A stretch of DNA of 64,000 nucleotides from Leptospira ognonensis. GTDB taxonomy: Bacteria; Spirochaetota; Leptospiria; Leptospirales; Leptospiraceae. The stretch spans positions 124,001 through 188,000 of the forward strand of contig NZ_RQGD01000010.1 in the NCBI RefSeq assembly GCF_004770745.1, read 5' to 3'. Under the pieces are notes generated by a model. The model did no database searches. It was not told where the DNA came from and was given only the letters and a program-made list of their open reading frames with translations. The translations under genes were made by a program, and so were the position numbers. Shown piece by piece: positions 16,535 through 25,214 of this stretch (position 1 is its first letter; each line of letters starts with the position of its first letter).

Positions 16535-17494
16535 TTGGTCTCCCCTTTTTTCTCTTAATTTTTTAACATTTCGATTCCAAGCATCTACCCCAATCCTGTA
16601 AATACTAGTTTGTTTAAAATGATGCCGAAAATCTTCCTCACTCATTTCCAGATCTAACGACCCTGACACTTTGGCAAAAATTCCTTTCGGAAGTAATTCT
16701 TGACTTTTGGTCTCAATTTGATTCCGTTTCGCCTTAGTTTGGTTCCATGGACATACCTCCTGGCAAATATCGCATCCGTATTGCCAACCGAAGAGTTCCA
16801 CGCCAGTCTCAAAAATGGGGTCCCGGTCTTCAATGGTATGGTGCGAGATACACAAGCTGGCATCCAATTGGTATGGGGCTGTTAATGCACCTGTCGGACA
16901 GGCATCGAGGCAAGAAGTGCACGAACCACAATGGTCCGTCGGCACCGGTTCCACAACCAACCAGGGACAATCTGTAAGAATTGTGGATATAAAAAAATAG
17001 GAACCTAACTCGGAATGAATGACATTTGTATTTTTTCCCATCCAGCCGATGCCGGCTTTGACAGCAAAAACCTTCTCCATAATCGGAAGCGTATCCACTG
17101 ATTGACGAAAGTAATTTTTGGGAAATGCTTGGCGTAAATACCTTAGAATGGGTTCGGCTTTTTTTCTAAGGACTTCATGGTAGTCCTCACCTAAGGCATA
17201 ACGGGACACTTTGGAATCCAGAGTTTCTAAGGTGGATTCCCCCCATTCCGAGCGATAGACCATGCCTAAGCAAATCATGGAGGCTGGTTTGAAACCTAGA
17301 TGTCGAAAATCAGTTCGAATTTCCATGCTTTGTTCTTTTGGGAACCAAGTCATCTTTCCAAATTTTTGATCCCTCACCCAACTGAGGAGGTACTCTCGAT
17401 GGAAGTCAGGTAGGATTGGTTTTGCAAAGCCAACTAGGTCAAAACCTGAGTCAATACAAAGCTGTTTAATGATTTCAGGCTGAAATGCATCCAC
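16514..17494 (-). CDS. queG: Epoxyqueuosine reductase
   Basis: The protein has 326 residues. CGSCTSCLDACPTGAL and the later CDICQEVCPWN carry the cysteines for two 4Fe-4S clusters, and the N-terminal part (GWMGKNTNVIHSELGSYFFI) is the cobalamin-binding reductase domain of QueG. It reduces epoxyqueuosine to queuosine in tRNA anticodons. The start is ATG 17494, divergent from the 17508 gene with only 13 bases between, so the promoters overlap or lie within the genes. Confidence 0.93.
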   Translation of the reverse strand: MDAFQPEIIKQLCIDSGFDLVGFAKPILPDFHREYLLSWVRDQKFGKMTWFPKEQSMEIRTDFRHLGFKPASMICLGMVYRSEWGESTLETLDSKVSRYALGEDYHEVLRKKAEPILRYLRQAFPKNYFRQSVDTLPIMEKVFAVKAGIGWMGKNTNVIHSELGSYFFISTILTDCPWLVVEPVPTDHCGSCTSCLDACPTGALTAPYQLDASLCISHHTIEDRDPIFETGVELFGWQYGCDICQEVCPWNQTKAKRNQIETKSQELLPKGIFAKVSGSLDLEMSEEDFRHHFKQTSIYRIGVDAWNRNVKKLREKRGDQSIKEAK

Positions 17495-17507
17495 TAGGTT
17501 TACCTAA

Positions 17508-17888
17508 ATGAATGAGAAATCAGAAGAGTTAGTTTTCAACGACAATTTTCTAATTTTGACTGAAGGCAAGAACGTTGAGAAAATACAAAATATATATCAA
17601 AAGGCGCGTCTTAACATTTCCTCCCAATCAGGTCTTCCAACGAATTTAAGAATCGGTATCCAAGTCGCTCTTTTAAAATCCATCATCACACTTCTCGACC
17701 TAGGTTTAAATCCACTTGGTTCGGAAATCGTTCCAGAATACCAAACTCTGATGACTGAAATCATAGAAGTCTATGTAAAACTTCAACCACCAAACGAATC
17801 CAATTGGTTAATGGAATGCGTGCAATACGGGGATAAAAAAGCTTACCATTGGGACTGGAAACATTTTGGTTCAAAGGAGCTATTCTAA
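17508..17888 (+). CDS. Hypothetical protein, 126 residues
   Basis: I do not recognise this protein. It is soluble and mostly helical, with no signal peptide. The ending GDKKAYHWDWKHFGSKELF is rich in aromatic and basic residues, and IGIQVALLKSIITLLDLGLN is a likely amphipathic or buried helix. The start ATG at 17508 is only 13 bases from the divergent queG start. The next gene on this strand begins 104 bases downstream. Confidence 0.6.
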   Translation: MNEKSEELVFNDNFLILTEGKNVEKIQNIYQKARLNISSQSGLPTNLRIGIQVALLKSIITLLDLGLNPLGSEIVPEYQTLMTEIIEVYVKLQPPNESNWLMECVQYGDKKAYHWDWKHFGSKELF

Positions 17889-17992
17889 AGGGTTAGGTGA
17901 CAATAAACAGCGGATAGGAGAAGAAATACGAACATTTTGTCCTTTTAATCACCTCTCCAAATTTTATTTCTTGAATCTTCTTCGCATATCTT

Positions 17993-18394
17993 ATGATAGC
18001 TAGTCATATGAAAACCAATATCGCTTATTTGAATTTAATATCTGGTCAGAATCCTCTAAGACTTACTACCTTTTCGATCGCAAAGCGGAACTCACTGCAA
18101 CTTTATGCAAAAATTGAAAAATATGGAGATATTTCTGCTTACCTCGACTATCTAATTGAAAAATATTCTTATCGTATCTATCATGAATTTAAAAATGTTC
18201 CGCTCGGAGTCAACCCTCCCTTCAATCATTTTCAGGGGGAAAAACTGGTCTTCAAATGTAAAGTTTACGAATCTACCTTATCTGAACTCATGGAACTAGC
18301 AGCCTACGCTGCGTTAAGTAAAGGAAGTCTATTTCAGTTATTGATTGCCTGGGACATAACACCGCCAAAACCGTGTCAGAGAATGGCAGCCTAA
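17993..18394 (+). CDS. Hypothetical protein, possibly DUF1564-like
   Basis: The protein has 133 residues and is soluble. The pattern of a helix with KIEKYGDISAYLDYLIEKYS followed by ELMELAAYAALSKGSLFQLLI resembles the Leptospira-specific DUF1564 family, but the match is judged by eye and the family has no known function. ATG 17993 is used, and a second ATG at 18008 is possible. Neither has a clear ribosome site. It ends exactly one base before the convergent thioesterase stop. Confidence 0.5.
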   Translation: MIASHMKTNIAYLNLISGQNPLRLTTFSIAKRNSLQLYAKIEKYGDISAYLDYLIEKYSYRIYHEFKNVPLGVNPPFNHFQGEKLVFKCKVYESTLSELMELAAYAALSKGSLFQLLIAWDITPPKPCQRMAA

Positions 18395-18793
18395 CTAAGA
18401 ACGCGATTCCGCGTTTAAATACTCTCGGAATTGTATTGGTATCTCCTTTTTTTTGCCCTGTCTATAATCAAAGTAGACCTGCACTGTCTTTGCTCGGGCA
18501 TGCGAAATTTTTCTGGCTTCATTCCAGATATCATAGCCAAAATCCCATGAGGTAGTTCCGATTCTAGAAACCCAAATCAAAACTTCAATTTCATCTCCCG
18601 GAACTATCGAGCTGATCAAATCCATTTCCACTCTTGCCAAAACAAAAGGAATATCCTCTAAAGTTTCGATCTTTAAATATTTCCTACAAAATTCTAATCT
18701 TGCGATTTCTAAATATGCAGAATAACTTGCATTATTAACCCGTTTCATCGGGTCCATATCATTGAAGCGAATCTGAATCGGAACTTGAATCAT
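18395..18793 (-). CDS. Hotdog-fold acyl-CoA thioesterase
   Basis: The protein has 132 residues. IRFNDMDPMKRVNNASYSAYLEIAR matches the YbgC/FadM-type thioesterase block, with the catalytic aspartate in DMD (commonly DxD/DxxGH) and the NxxY segment. VARVEMDLISSIVPGDEIEVLIW is the second hotdog strand pair. It would hydrolyse acyl-CoA or an acyl-carrier thioester. The substrate is unknown. It lies 6 bases downstream of the DUF1499 lipoprotein gene on the same strand. Confidence 0.8.
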   Translation of the reverse strand: MIQVPIQIRFNDMDPMKRVNNASYSAYLEIARLEFCRKYLKIETLEDIPFVLARVEMDLISSIVPGDEIEVLIWVSRIGTTSWDFGYDIWNEARKISHARAKTVQVYFDYRQGKKKEIPIQFREYLNAESRS

Positions 18794-18799
18794 ATTTAG

Positions 18800-19258
18800 T
18801 TAATTTGTCTCAAGATTCTCTTCCTTCAACTCAATATCCCTTCGGATGAGTGCGATTCGTATCCGATTGGCAAAAACATCCCAAAGTCCAAAAATGGATT
18901 GGGACCTAACTTGTATGATTTTTTCTTCTGGCTCAAAATAAAATTCTACTTTATCTGGAAAACGAAAGACTTTTGTAAAGTAAACTAGGCGAATGTATTC
19001 GTTTTCTTTTTTTTCAGAAACATATACGTTTTCCATCCCATCGAATTTGTTTGCTAAAAAATGATACGTCGCTTCTTTAGAATCTTTATAAACAATCGGT
19101 TCCACTTTGTGGATATAATTGAACCTCCAACTTTCACTGGAAATGCAATTGGGTGTTGGTGGACAGCCATGCAATTCACCATCATCCACACCTGTTCCCG
19201 GCCCTAAAAAGCTACCACAACATAAAAGAAAGACACCTAGTAAATATTCTGTTCCCAC
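18800..19258 (-). CDS. DUF1499 lipoprotein
   Basis: The protein has 152 residues. A hydrophobic N terminus ends in LLCCGS, a likely lipobox. HGCPPTPNCISSE is the C-x-x-x-PNCVSS block of DUF1499, followed by the usual beta-rich region ending VRSQSIFGLWDVFANRIRIALI. The function of DUF1499 is unknown. The start is GTG at 19258, which gives the complete signal peptide. It is adjacent to the thioesterase and 38 bases from the patatin gene, all on the minus strand. Confidence 0.7.
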   Translation of the reverse strand: MGTEYLLGVFLLCCGSFLGPGTGVDDGELHGCPPTPNCISSESWRFNYIHKVEPIVYKDSKEATYHFLANKFDGMENVYVSEKKENEYIRLVYFTKVFRFPDKVEFYFEPEEKIIQVRSQSIFGLWDVFANRIRIALIRRDIELKEENLETN

Positions 19259-19296
19259 ATATGTTTGACTCGTATCATATCATCATTCATAACATT

Positions 19297-20283
19297 TTAC
19301 TTTCGTTTTGATTTAGAACGAAGTGGCTTCTTGTTCGGAGTTTGCCGCTTTGCTCTGCTTTGCACCGTTCCTTTCAAAGTTTTCTGACTTCCTAAAAAAA
19401 AGTCTTTGAGGAAGGCTGCCGCCTCCTCTCCTTTTTGTGTTCCTAATTGTACGGTTTCAAACAATCGATTTCGTACAGTCGTCGTTAGACTCACTGGCAA
19501 CGGAACATCAGGTGCTATGGTATGTATATGGATTCCATTCGGCGGCTTTTTGGCGATGATACGCGCATGATTGAAATTATGATGGTGCCATCTTCTCATC
19601 ATCTTTGCAATTTTCCAATTTCTAGGAAAGGCAAAGAGACCAGTGACGAGGCTGAGTGGCTTCGAAATGTGGGCAACTGGCGAGTTCATAACTACGATGA
19701 TTTCTTTATAACCAGCTTCAATCAAATCTTGGATTGGCAATGGATTCAAAAGAGCGGCATCCGAGTATAATCTACCAGCTAACCATTGCTTGCCCCGTGT
19801 AGCAATAGGCAAGGAAGTAGCCGCCTTCAGAAGCTCAAAAATATTTGTCGAGGTTGCTTTGACGTATTCTATACTATGCGAGTGCAGATTGCTCACAGCG
19901 ATTCTAAATTCGGGAAACCCTTTTTTACCTAAAAACTCAGATTCCAATCTAACTTTCTTTCGAAAAATGAAATCGATGAGGTACTCTTGGTCTAAAAAGG
20001 TTTTACCTCGAAACGGATGAAGCAGTGATATGAGTTGTCTACCCGACAATTCCTTGTACCATACGCTCAGAGCCCTTTCACTTTTGATTGGTTCCGGATT
20101 TTTCATGGTTACATAATATGCGGCTGAACAAGCGCCAGAGGAAACTCCGACTACTAGGTCAAAATTTTGTGGACCTAAATACTGGTTTAAACTGTGGAGC
20201 ACCCCTCCAGAGAAAGCTCCTTTCATCCCTCCGCCCTCAACCAGTAGGGCTCTTTTGGTTCCTTTCGCTAACGGTAATTTCAA
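19297..20283 (-). CDS. Patatin-like phospholipase
   Basis: The protein has 328 residues. The oxyanion-hole GGGMKGAFSGGVL and the nucleophile motif GVSSGACSAAYY (GxSxG) are clear. The dyad aspartate is in SDAALLNPLPI, where the usual DGG/DGA is DAA. The family hydrolyses acyl esters of lipids. A basic tail (KTLKGTVQSRAKRQTPNKKP and onward) may bind membrane or nucleic acid. The start read here is TTG at 20283, with GAGG nine bases before. It has no signal peptide, so it is cytoplasmic. Confidence 0.85.
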   Translation of the reverse strand: MKLPLAKGTKRALLVEGGGMKGAFSGGVLHSLNQYLGPQNFDLVVGVSSGACSAAYYVTMKNPEPIKSERALSVWYKELSGRQLISLLHPFRGKTFLDQEYLIDFIFRKKVRLESEFLGKKGFPEFRIAVSNLHSHSIEYVKATSTNIFELLKAATSLPIATRGKQWLAGRLYSDAALLNPLPIQDLIEAGYKEIIVVMNSPVAHISKPLSLVTGLFAFPRNWKIAKMMRRWHHHNFNHARIIAKKPPNGIHIHTIAPDVPLPVSLTTTVRNRLFETVQLGTQKGEEAAAFLKDFFLGSQKTLKGTVQSRAKRQTPNKKPLRSKSKRK

Positions 20284-20361
20284 TACTCCACACCTCTTAT
20301 ACTGTATGAATCAAATTTAATGCATAAGTTGCAAAATCACTTAATTTTTAAGAATAAATTT

Positions 20362-23300
20362 CTAACCTAAAAAATCCAAACTCTTACCCTTTCGGCGGAA
20401 GTATTTTTTGGTCTCTTCAAAAATAAGTAATAAAAACGTACCATGAAAAGCAAATACATAGACATCCCAGGGTACGGGTTTAAAGAAATACAAATTACTT
20501 AAATCGGTATAAATGAATAAAAATACCAACACCAACTCAAACAAAATACCAGCTAACACTAGCTTATTTGAAAACATATTCGCAAAAAATGGAATTTTCT
20601 GGGAAATATACTGCATTGGTTTCCATTTAATTGAATCAAGCATTGCCATTCGAACCTGATTCGGTAAAAAACTTTTTGAAAATATGGATTCTCGCCAGGA
20701 TCTTTTAGAGATCACATTTGCAATTTGCACGGTAACCGTAGGAAAGAAAAAAGCAGTCAGAGATTGTAAATAGATAGAATCTGCTTGGAACATATTTAAT
20801 CCCGCTGGCGATTGGGGAATGACGCCGCCTGCAACCGTGACAACGAAATAATACCAAGTGGCAAAACAGGAAATGCAAAGAATGGAACCTTGTACAAGAT
20901 AAGACCTGAGTATAAAACCAATGGATAACAACTTTTCCCCTTTCTTTCGAGGAGGTCGTAACATGATGCCTCGTTCTGGAGATTCGACGCCTAGTCCCAT
21001 GGCAGGAACTAAATCAGTTCCTACATCAACAGCCAGGACACCCATAACAGTCATTAGCAAAGGGAAACCTGGGAATAAAACCCATAATAAAAAGGGAATT
21101 AATTCTTGCGGATTGGAATTGAGAACATAGGCCGAGAACCTTCGAATATTTTCAAATACAGCCCTACCCTCTTCGATGGCAGAAACGATTGAAGAAAAAT
21201 TATCGTCGGTAAGAATCATGCGGGATGCTTCCTTGGCAACATCTGTTCCGCGAAGTCCCATCGCAATTCCAATGTCAGCTTTTTTTAAAGCAGGGCCATC
21301 ATTGACACCATCACCTGTTACAGCAACGACTTCACCTAACTCTTTTAACGCAGATACGATACGTAATTTTTGTTCGGGAGAAACCCTTGCAAAAATAGGC
21401 TCTCCACTTTTTACTATTTCTTTTAGTTCACTATCGGACAATAATTCAATTTCATTCCCTGTAAAAACTTTTGACTCTAATTTATCTTTTCCGATTCCGA
21501 TTTGATTTGCGATACTTTTTGCGGTTAGCGGGTGATCACCTGTAACCATCAAGATACGAATGCCTGCGGTATGGCAATCATGTATCGCCTTCGGAACGGT
21601 AGGACGAATGGGATCCGCCATTGCCGTAAATCCAAGGTATATTAAATTTGATTCCGTATTTTCAGGTGTAAAATTTCCGTTTGTTTTTAATATCGGATCG
21701 ATCTCTCCGTAAGCAAATCCCAAAATTCGATAGCCCTTGTTTGCATACGTATTGGCCTCGGAGATAATTTGTGCCCTAATTTGCGCATCAATGAGTTTCG
21801 ATACTCCTGATTCTAAGTAATGTGTACAGGTAGATAATAATTCATCATGGGCACCCTTCGCATAACAGAACAATCTTTCCTTTTCCTCTTTTACGATCAC
21901 ACTCATTCGTTTTCTAACAGATTCAAAAGGATTTAAATGTACTCGAGATTTTTCAATGGTGAGGTTTGCTCGTTTTCCAAGAACGAGTAATGCTGCCTCC
22001 GTAGGATCTCCAATCACATTTAAACCGGACGGAGTTTGTTCAAGCTTTGCATTATTGCATAATAGGGCGCAAGATAACAATCTAGCACGAGCCTCATCTT
22101 TGAATAATTCTTGAGGGTCGATTTCTCTGTTTTGTTTTAAGAATTTTCCCTCAGCTGTGTATCCAACTCCCTGACAATCAATCCATTCACTGGAAGAAAA
22201 AATGCCTACGACCATCATCAGGTTTTGGGTTAAGGTGCCAGTTTTATCTGAGCAAATTACAGTGGTGCAACCTAAAGTTTCCACGCTGGAAAGATCTTTC
22301 ACGATCGCATTTCGTTTCGCCATACGAGAAACACCCATGGCGAGTGAAAGGGTGACGGTTGGCAACAGTCCTTCGGGAACATTCGCAACAAAAATACCAA
22401 TGCAAAAGATAAAGGCTTGGACAAAGGTTAAACCAGCTCCCATCCAACCTAAAAAAAGAAAAGTCACGGCAATTCCGAGAGCGAGCATAGAAATCGCAAA
22501 TACAGTCGATTTTAATTGTTTTTGAAGCGGACTAGGTTCCGATTGAATTTCTGAAGTCAGGAGTGCAATCTGTCCGATTTCCGTATTCATTCCCGTTCCA
22601 AAAACGGCTGCGGTAGATTGGCCTTTGATGAGGGAGGTTCCTGCAAATAAAATATTCGGCATCTCAAGCCATATAAATTTGCCTTCTAAAAGGATTTCCT
22701 TATCCGATTTATAGCGTTTAGACGAAGTGGATTCACCTGTTAGTGAGGAATTGTCAATTTCAACTTCGGAAGAATCTACCAAACGACAGTCAGCTGGAAC
22801 TATATCGCCTTCTTGCAAGACGATTAGATCTCCAGCAACGAGTTCTGTTGCTAAAATCTCTCGCTCTTTTCCTGAGCGGATCACTCGACATTTGTGTGCC
22901 ATGAGACGTCTCAGTGCTTCAACTGCCTTGTCGGATCTAGATTCCTGTAAAAAAGAAAAAAAGCCATTCAGTAAAACAACAATAAGAATCGCATAACCTA
23001 ACTGAGGCATGTCGACACCTGGTATAAAACACAATAATGCGGCAACCCAAAGTAAGATGGCAAAAAAGCTGAAAAAGTTTTTCAAAAGCTTATAGTAAAA
23101 TGGTGTAGATTTGTGACTTTCTATCTGATTTGGGCCAAATTGTCTAAATCTTCTTTTTGCCTCCTCTTCGGAGAGCCCCGCAGCTAAATCCGTCTGTAAT
23201 TCAAAAGCAAATTGATTGGCCGTTAAATTTTTATAACTTGGTTTCGCTCTCTCCTCACCAGACTTTATGATGAAGATCATCTCATCAATCGATTTGCATA

Positions 23301-23676
23301 ACAAAAGTTCAGATTGAACCTGTGGTAGAAGGGAAGAAATACCCTGCAGTAATCTAAGTTGCAAAGAAGGATTGTTATCTGGTATCACAAGCAAAAGTAG
23401 GATATGGATTTTTTCTTTTTCATCCTTGATACCATTCGGAATCACAAAAAGAATTAACTCTGGAGACTTTATCCCATTTACTTTTACATGCGGGATTAAA
23501 ATTCCATCCTCAAGAGATCCGAAGGGAAGAGAACGATCATGAGCGAGGACTGAACTTACAAAAGTTTGAACTTGCTCTCCTTCTAATTTCGCAATTGCTT
23601 TTTGAAATAGAGAGCTACGTGTTTCCTCACTTGTGATGATTTCAAGATTGGACCGCTTTAAATGTTCAAAAATCAT
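20362..23676 (-). CDS. Na,K-ATPase-like (type IIC) P-type ATPase with N-terminal PTS EIIA-like domain
   Basis: The protein has 1104 residues. Residues 1-145 resemble PTS EIIA type 2 (fructose/Ntr class): GILIPHVKVNGI at 58-69 places H63 at the phospho-histidine position (PHAR in true EIIA), followed by ILLLLVIPDNNPSLQLRLLQ. Then comes a cation-ATPase: N-domain start LSEEEAKRRFRQFGPNQ, TGES at 313-316, NVPEGLLPTVTLSL at 432-445, and D477 in DKTGTLTQN. The TM4 PEGLL, TM5 SNPQE and TM6 VDVGTDLVPA segments match the cation sites of Na,K-ATPase alpha chains, not just SERCA. It should move cations across the inner membrane, with the EIIA part as a possible regulator. A DUF1993 gene lies 7 bases upstream on the same strand. 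Confidence 0.85.
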   Translation of the reverse strand: MIFEHLKRSNLEIITSEETRSSLFQKAIAKLEGEQVQTFVSSVLAHDRSLPFGSLEDGILIPHVKVNGIKSPELILFVIPNGIKDEKEKIHILLLLVIPDNNPSLQLRLLQGISSLLPQVQSELLLCKSIDEMIFIIKSGEERAKPSYKNLTANQFAFELQTDLAAGLSEEEAKRRFRQFGPNQIESHKSTPFYYKLLKNFFSFFAILLWVAALLCFIPGVDMPQLGYAILIVVLLNGFFSFLQESRSDKAVEALRRLMAHKCRVIRSGKEREILATELVAGDLIVLQEGDIVPADCRLVDSSEVEIDNSSLTGESTSSKRYKSDKEILLEGKFIWLEMPNILFAGTSLIKGQSTAAVFGTGMNTEIGQIALLTSEIQSEPSPLQKQLKSTVFAISMLALGIAVTFLFLGWMGAGLTFVQAFIFCIGIFVANVPEGLLPTVTLSLAMGVSRMAKRNAIVKDLSSVETLGCTTVICSDKTGTLTQNLMMVVGIFSSSEWIDCQGVGYTAEGKFLKQNREIDPQELFKDEARARLLSCALLCNNAKLEQTPSGLNVIGDPTEAALLVLGKRANLTIEKSRVHLNPFESVRKRMSVIVKEEKERLFCYAKGAHDELLSTCTHYLESGVSKLIDAQIRAQIISEANTYANKGYRILGFAYGEIDPILKTNGNFTPENTESNLIYLGFTAMADPIRPTVPKAIHDCHTAGIRILMVTGDHPLTAKSIANQIGIGKDKLESKVFTGNEIELLSDSELKEIVKSGEPIFARVSPEQKLRIVSALKELGEVVAVTGDGVNDGPALKKADIGIAMGLRGTDVAKEASRMILTDDNFSSIVSAIEEGRAVFENIRRFSAYVLNSNPQELIPFLLWVLFPGFPLLMTVMGVLAVDVGTDLVPAMGLGVESPERGIMLRPPRKKGEKLLSIGFILRSYLVQGSILCISCFATWYYFVVTVAGGVIPQSPAGLNMFQADSIYLQSLTAFFFPTVTVQIANVISKRSWRESIFSKSFLPNQVRMAMLDSIKWKPMQYISQKIPFFANMFSNKLVLAGILFELVLVFLFIYTDLSNLYFFKPVPWDVYVFAFHGTFLLLIFEETKKYFRRKGKSLDFLG

Positions 23677-23683
23677 AAATCAC

Positions 23684-24190
23684 TTAAATTTTATATGGAA
23701 GCTCTCCGAGATAATCTTTTTTTCCAATTTCAAAACCATTTGACCTTAGGATCGCATAAGCGGTCGTTATGTGAAAATAAATATTTGGGATGGCGTGGTT
23801 TAGGAGATACTCTTCTCCTGTAAGATATTTTCCTTCCCAACGTGGTTGTGTGATTTTTCGATCAGCAGCTGCGTCAAAATCGATTTGCGAATAAGATTTT
23901 AGATATGTAACTACGGATGCAATGCGTTCCTGGATTTCCGAGATCGATGCTTCATTATCTTCGTGTACGGGAGCTTCTTTACCAGCTAACCTAGCAGCGG
24001 CAAGTTTTGCCGTATCGCATGCAATTTGAACCTGTCTCAAAAGAGAGAACTGATCGGCTATCAGACGTGTATTTAATAACACCGTAAAATCGACTTTTTT
24101 AGCTTCTGCTTGTTTTGCCGTTTTTTCAAGAATTTGTGAGAGATTTGTAAGCGATTTTGAAAATTGTTCAATGACGATTTTGTAAAACAT
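23684..24190 (-). CDS. DUF1993 family protein
   Basis: The protein has 168 residues and is helical and soluble. The N-terminal helix FYKIVIEQFSKSLTNLSQIL, the LLNTRLIADQFSLLRQVQIAC block and EYLLNHAIPNIYFHITTAYAI near the C terminus are the recognised blocks of DUF1993, a DinB-like four-helix family of unknown function. It is 7 bases upstream of the P-type ATPase and would be transcribed with it. Whether it acts on the pump is not shown. The start is ATG at 24190. Confidence 0.8.
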   Translation of the reverse strand: MFYKIVIEQFSKSLTNLSQILEKTAKQAEAKKVDFTVLLNTRLIADQFSLLRQVQIACDTAKLAAARLAGKEAPVHEDNEASISEIQERIASVVTYLKSYSQIDFDAAADRKITQPRWEGKYLTGEEYLLNHAIPNIYFHITTAYAILRSNGFEIGKKDYLGELPYKI

Positions 24191-24308
24191 GAGTGACCTT
24201 TTTGCTTACATTTTCTCAAAAGATTTTTTATACATCTACAAAATTGAAATGAACCGACAGGAATGGTTCTAAAAGAATGTTATTTACTCTCCTCCTGGAA
24301 GGCAGGCT

Positions 24309-24704
24309 ATGAAAAATAAACAAAAATTTCTTTTGATTCTCTTTTTGAGTTTCTTTCTTCTACTCCCTCTTCTGAGCTCAGATAAAGATCTAATCATCCA
24401 AGACATCAAAGTTGGGAATGGACAGGTGGCGTATTCTGGATCCAACGTGACCGTACATTATGTCGGAAGATTAAAAAATGGCACAAAATTTGATAGTTCA
24501 AGGGATCGGAAGAGGCCCTTTGAATTCAATTTAGGAGCACGGGAAGTGATCCGCGGATGGGATAAGGGGATTGTCGGTATGAAAGAGGGTGGCATCAGAA
24601 AACTGACCATCCCTCCCGATATGGCCTATGGTGACAAGGCTACAGGATCCATTCCTGCCAATTCTACACTCATTTTTGAGGTAGAACTCATCAAAGTTTA
24701 CTGA
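24309..24704 (+). CDS. Exported FKBP-type peptidyl-prolyl isomerase
   Basis: The protein has 131 residues. A signal peptide occupies residues 1-24 (KFLLILFLSFFLLLPLL). The mature part is one FKBP domain: VTVHYVGRLKNGTKFDSS, PFEFNLGAREVIRGWDKGI, KEGGIRKLTIPPDMAYG and IFEVELIKV carry the active-site Y, D, F, V/I, W and Y. It should assist folding in the periplasm. It is divergent from the DUF1993 gene. It is followed by two hairpins before the STAS gene. Confidence 0.92.
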   Translation: MKNKQKFLLILFLSFFLLLPLLSSDKDLIIQDIKVGNGQVAYSGSNVTVHYVGRLKNGTKFDSSRDRKRPFEFNLGAREVIRGWDKGIVGMKEGGIRKLTIPPDMAYGDKATGSIPANSTLIFEVELIKVY

Positions 24705-24716
24705 GGATAGGACCTC

Positions 24717-24756
24717 GGAGGTACTTTTTACAAAAAAAGATTTAAAAAATACCTCC
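24717..24756 (+). other. Long imperfect hairpin after the FKBP gene
   Basis: Arms 24717-24729 and 24744-24756 pair at 12 of 13 positions around a 14-base A-rich loop. It begins 12 bases after the FKBP stop. It may stabilise or end the FKBP transcript, but it has no T-run of the usual kind after the stem. A second hairpin follows at 24768-24798. Confidence 0.4.
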
Positions 24757-24767
24757 ACTTGCAATAA

Positions 24768-24798
24768 TTCAGAAATGGCATTTTTCAAAATGCCTGAA
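24768..24798 (+). other. Second hairpin before the STAS gene
   Basis: A perfect inner stem pairs 24777-24783 with 24788-24794, and an outer 4-base pairing TTCA/TGAA lies around it. It ends 35 bases before the STAS start. It may be a terminator for the FKBP gene or a leader structure of the STAS gene. The orientation is not decided by the sequence. Confidence 0.35.
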
Positions 24799-24832
24799 CG
24801 CAAAATAAATTTGAAAAAGTTGAAAGTTAAAA

Positions 24833-25123
24833 ATGAAAATTATCGTCAATGAATCCGACCTCACCTATGAGGGCCTATCGGACTTCCACCGCAAAATTAC
24901 TGAATTGATCGATAAAACCGAAATCGATCTTTTGCTCGATTTTCACAAAATCAGTATGACTCTGGACAGTTCAACGATCGGCGAATTGATGAAATTCCAC
25001 TCCCTGATGAAGGCAAAGCACCTGACTCTACGACTCATCAACGTTAACAAATTGACCCGCACCGTCTTTCGGCTCAATAAACTTGATTCCATCCTTGCCT
25101 TCGAAGATTCGATACCCAGTTGA
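24833..25123 (+). CDS. STAS-domain anti-sigma-factor antagonist-like protein
   Basis: The protein has 96 residues and is a single domain. LLLDFHKISMTLDSSTIGELM carries the beta-strand/helix junction with the D-S-S/T motif in which the second S or T is the phosphorylation site of anti-anti-sigma factors. TLRLINVNKLTRTVFRLNKL is the following strand-helix. It has no kinase partner here. It may take part in a partner-switch with an ATP-binding protein elsewhere, and the GHKL protein at 4604 is one possible type of partner but is far away. Confidence 0.75.
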   Translation: MKIIVNESDLTYEGLSDFHRKITELIDKTEIDLLLDFHKISMTLDSSTIGELMKFHSLMKAKHLTLRLINVNKLTRTVFRLNKLDSILAFEDSIPS

Positions 25124-25167
25124 TCGCAGCATTTAGATATAAATTCAGCGAATCTGATAAATTTCTC

Positions 25168-25200
25168 TTGACGTGAAGTAGTTCAATATTAAACCACTTC
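25168..25200 (+). promoter_or_regulatory. -35-like box and 26-bp palindromic operator before the YceI gene
   Basis: TTGACG at 25168-25173 is followed at once by a 26-base palindrome at 25175-25200 whose two 13-base halves match at 11 positions (GAAGTAGTTCAAT against ATTAAACCACTTC). The palindrome covers the spacer and likely -10 region, so a dimeric repressor bound there would block the promoter. The gene starts at 25215 behind AGGAG. Confidence 0.55.
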
Positions 25201-25214
25201 ATATAGGAGCTTTT

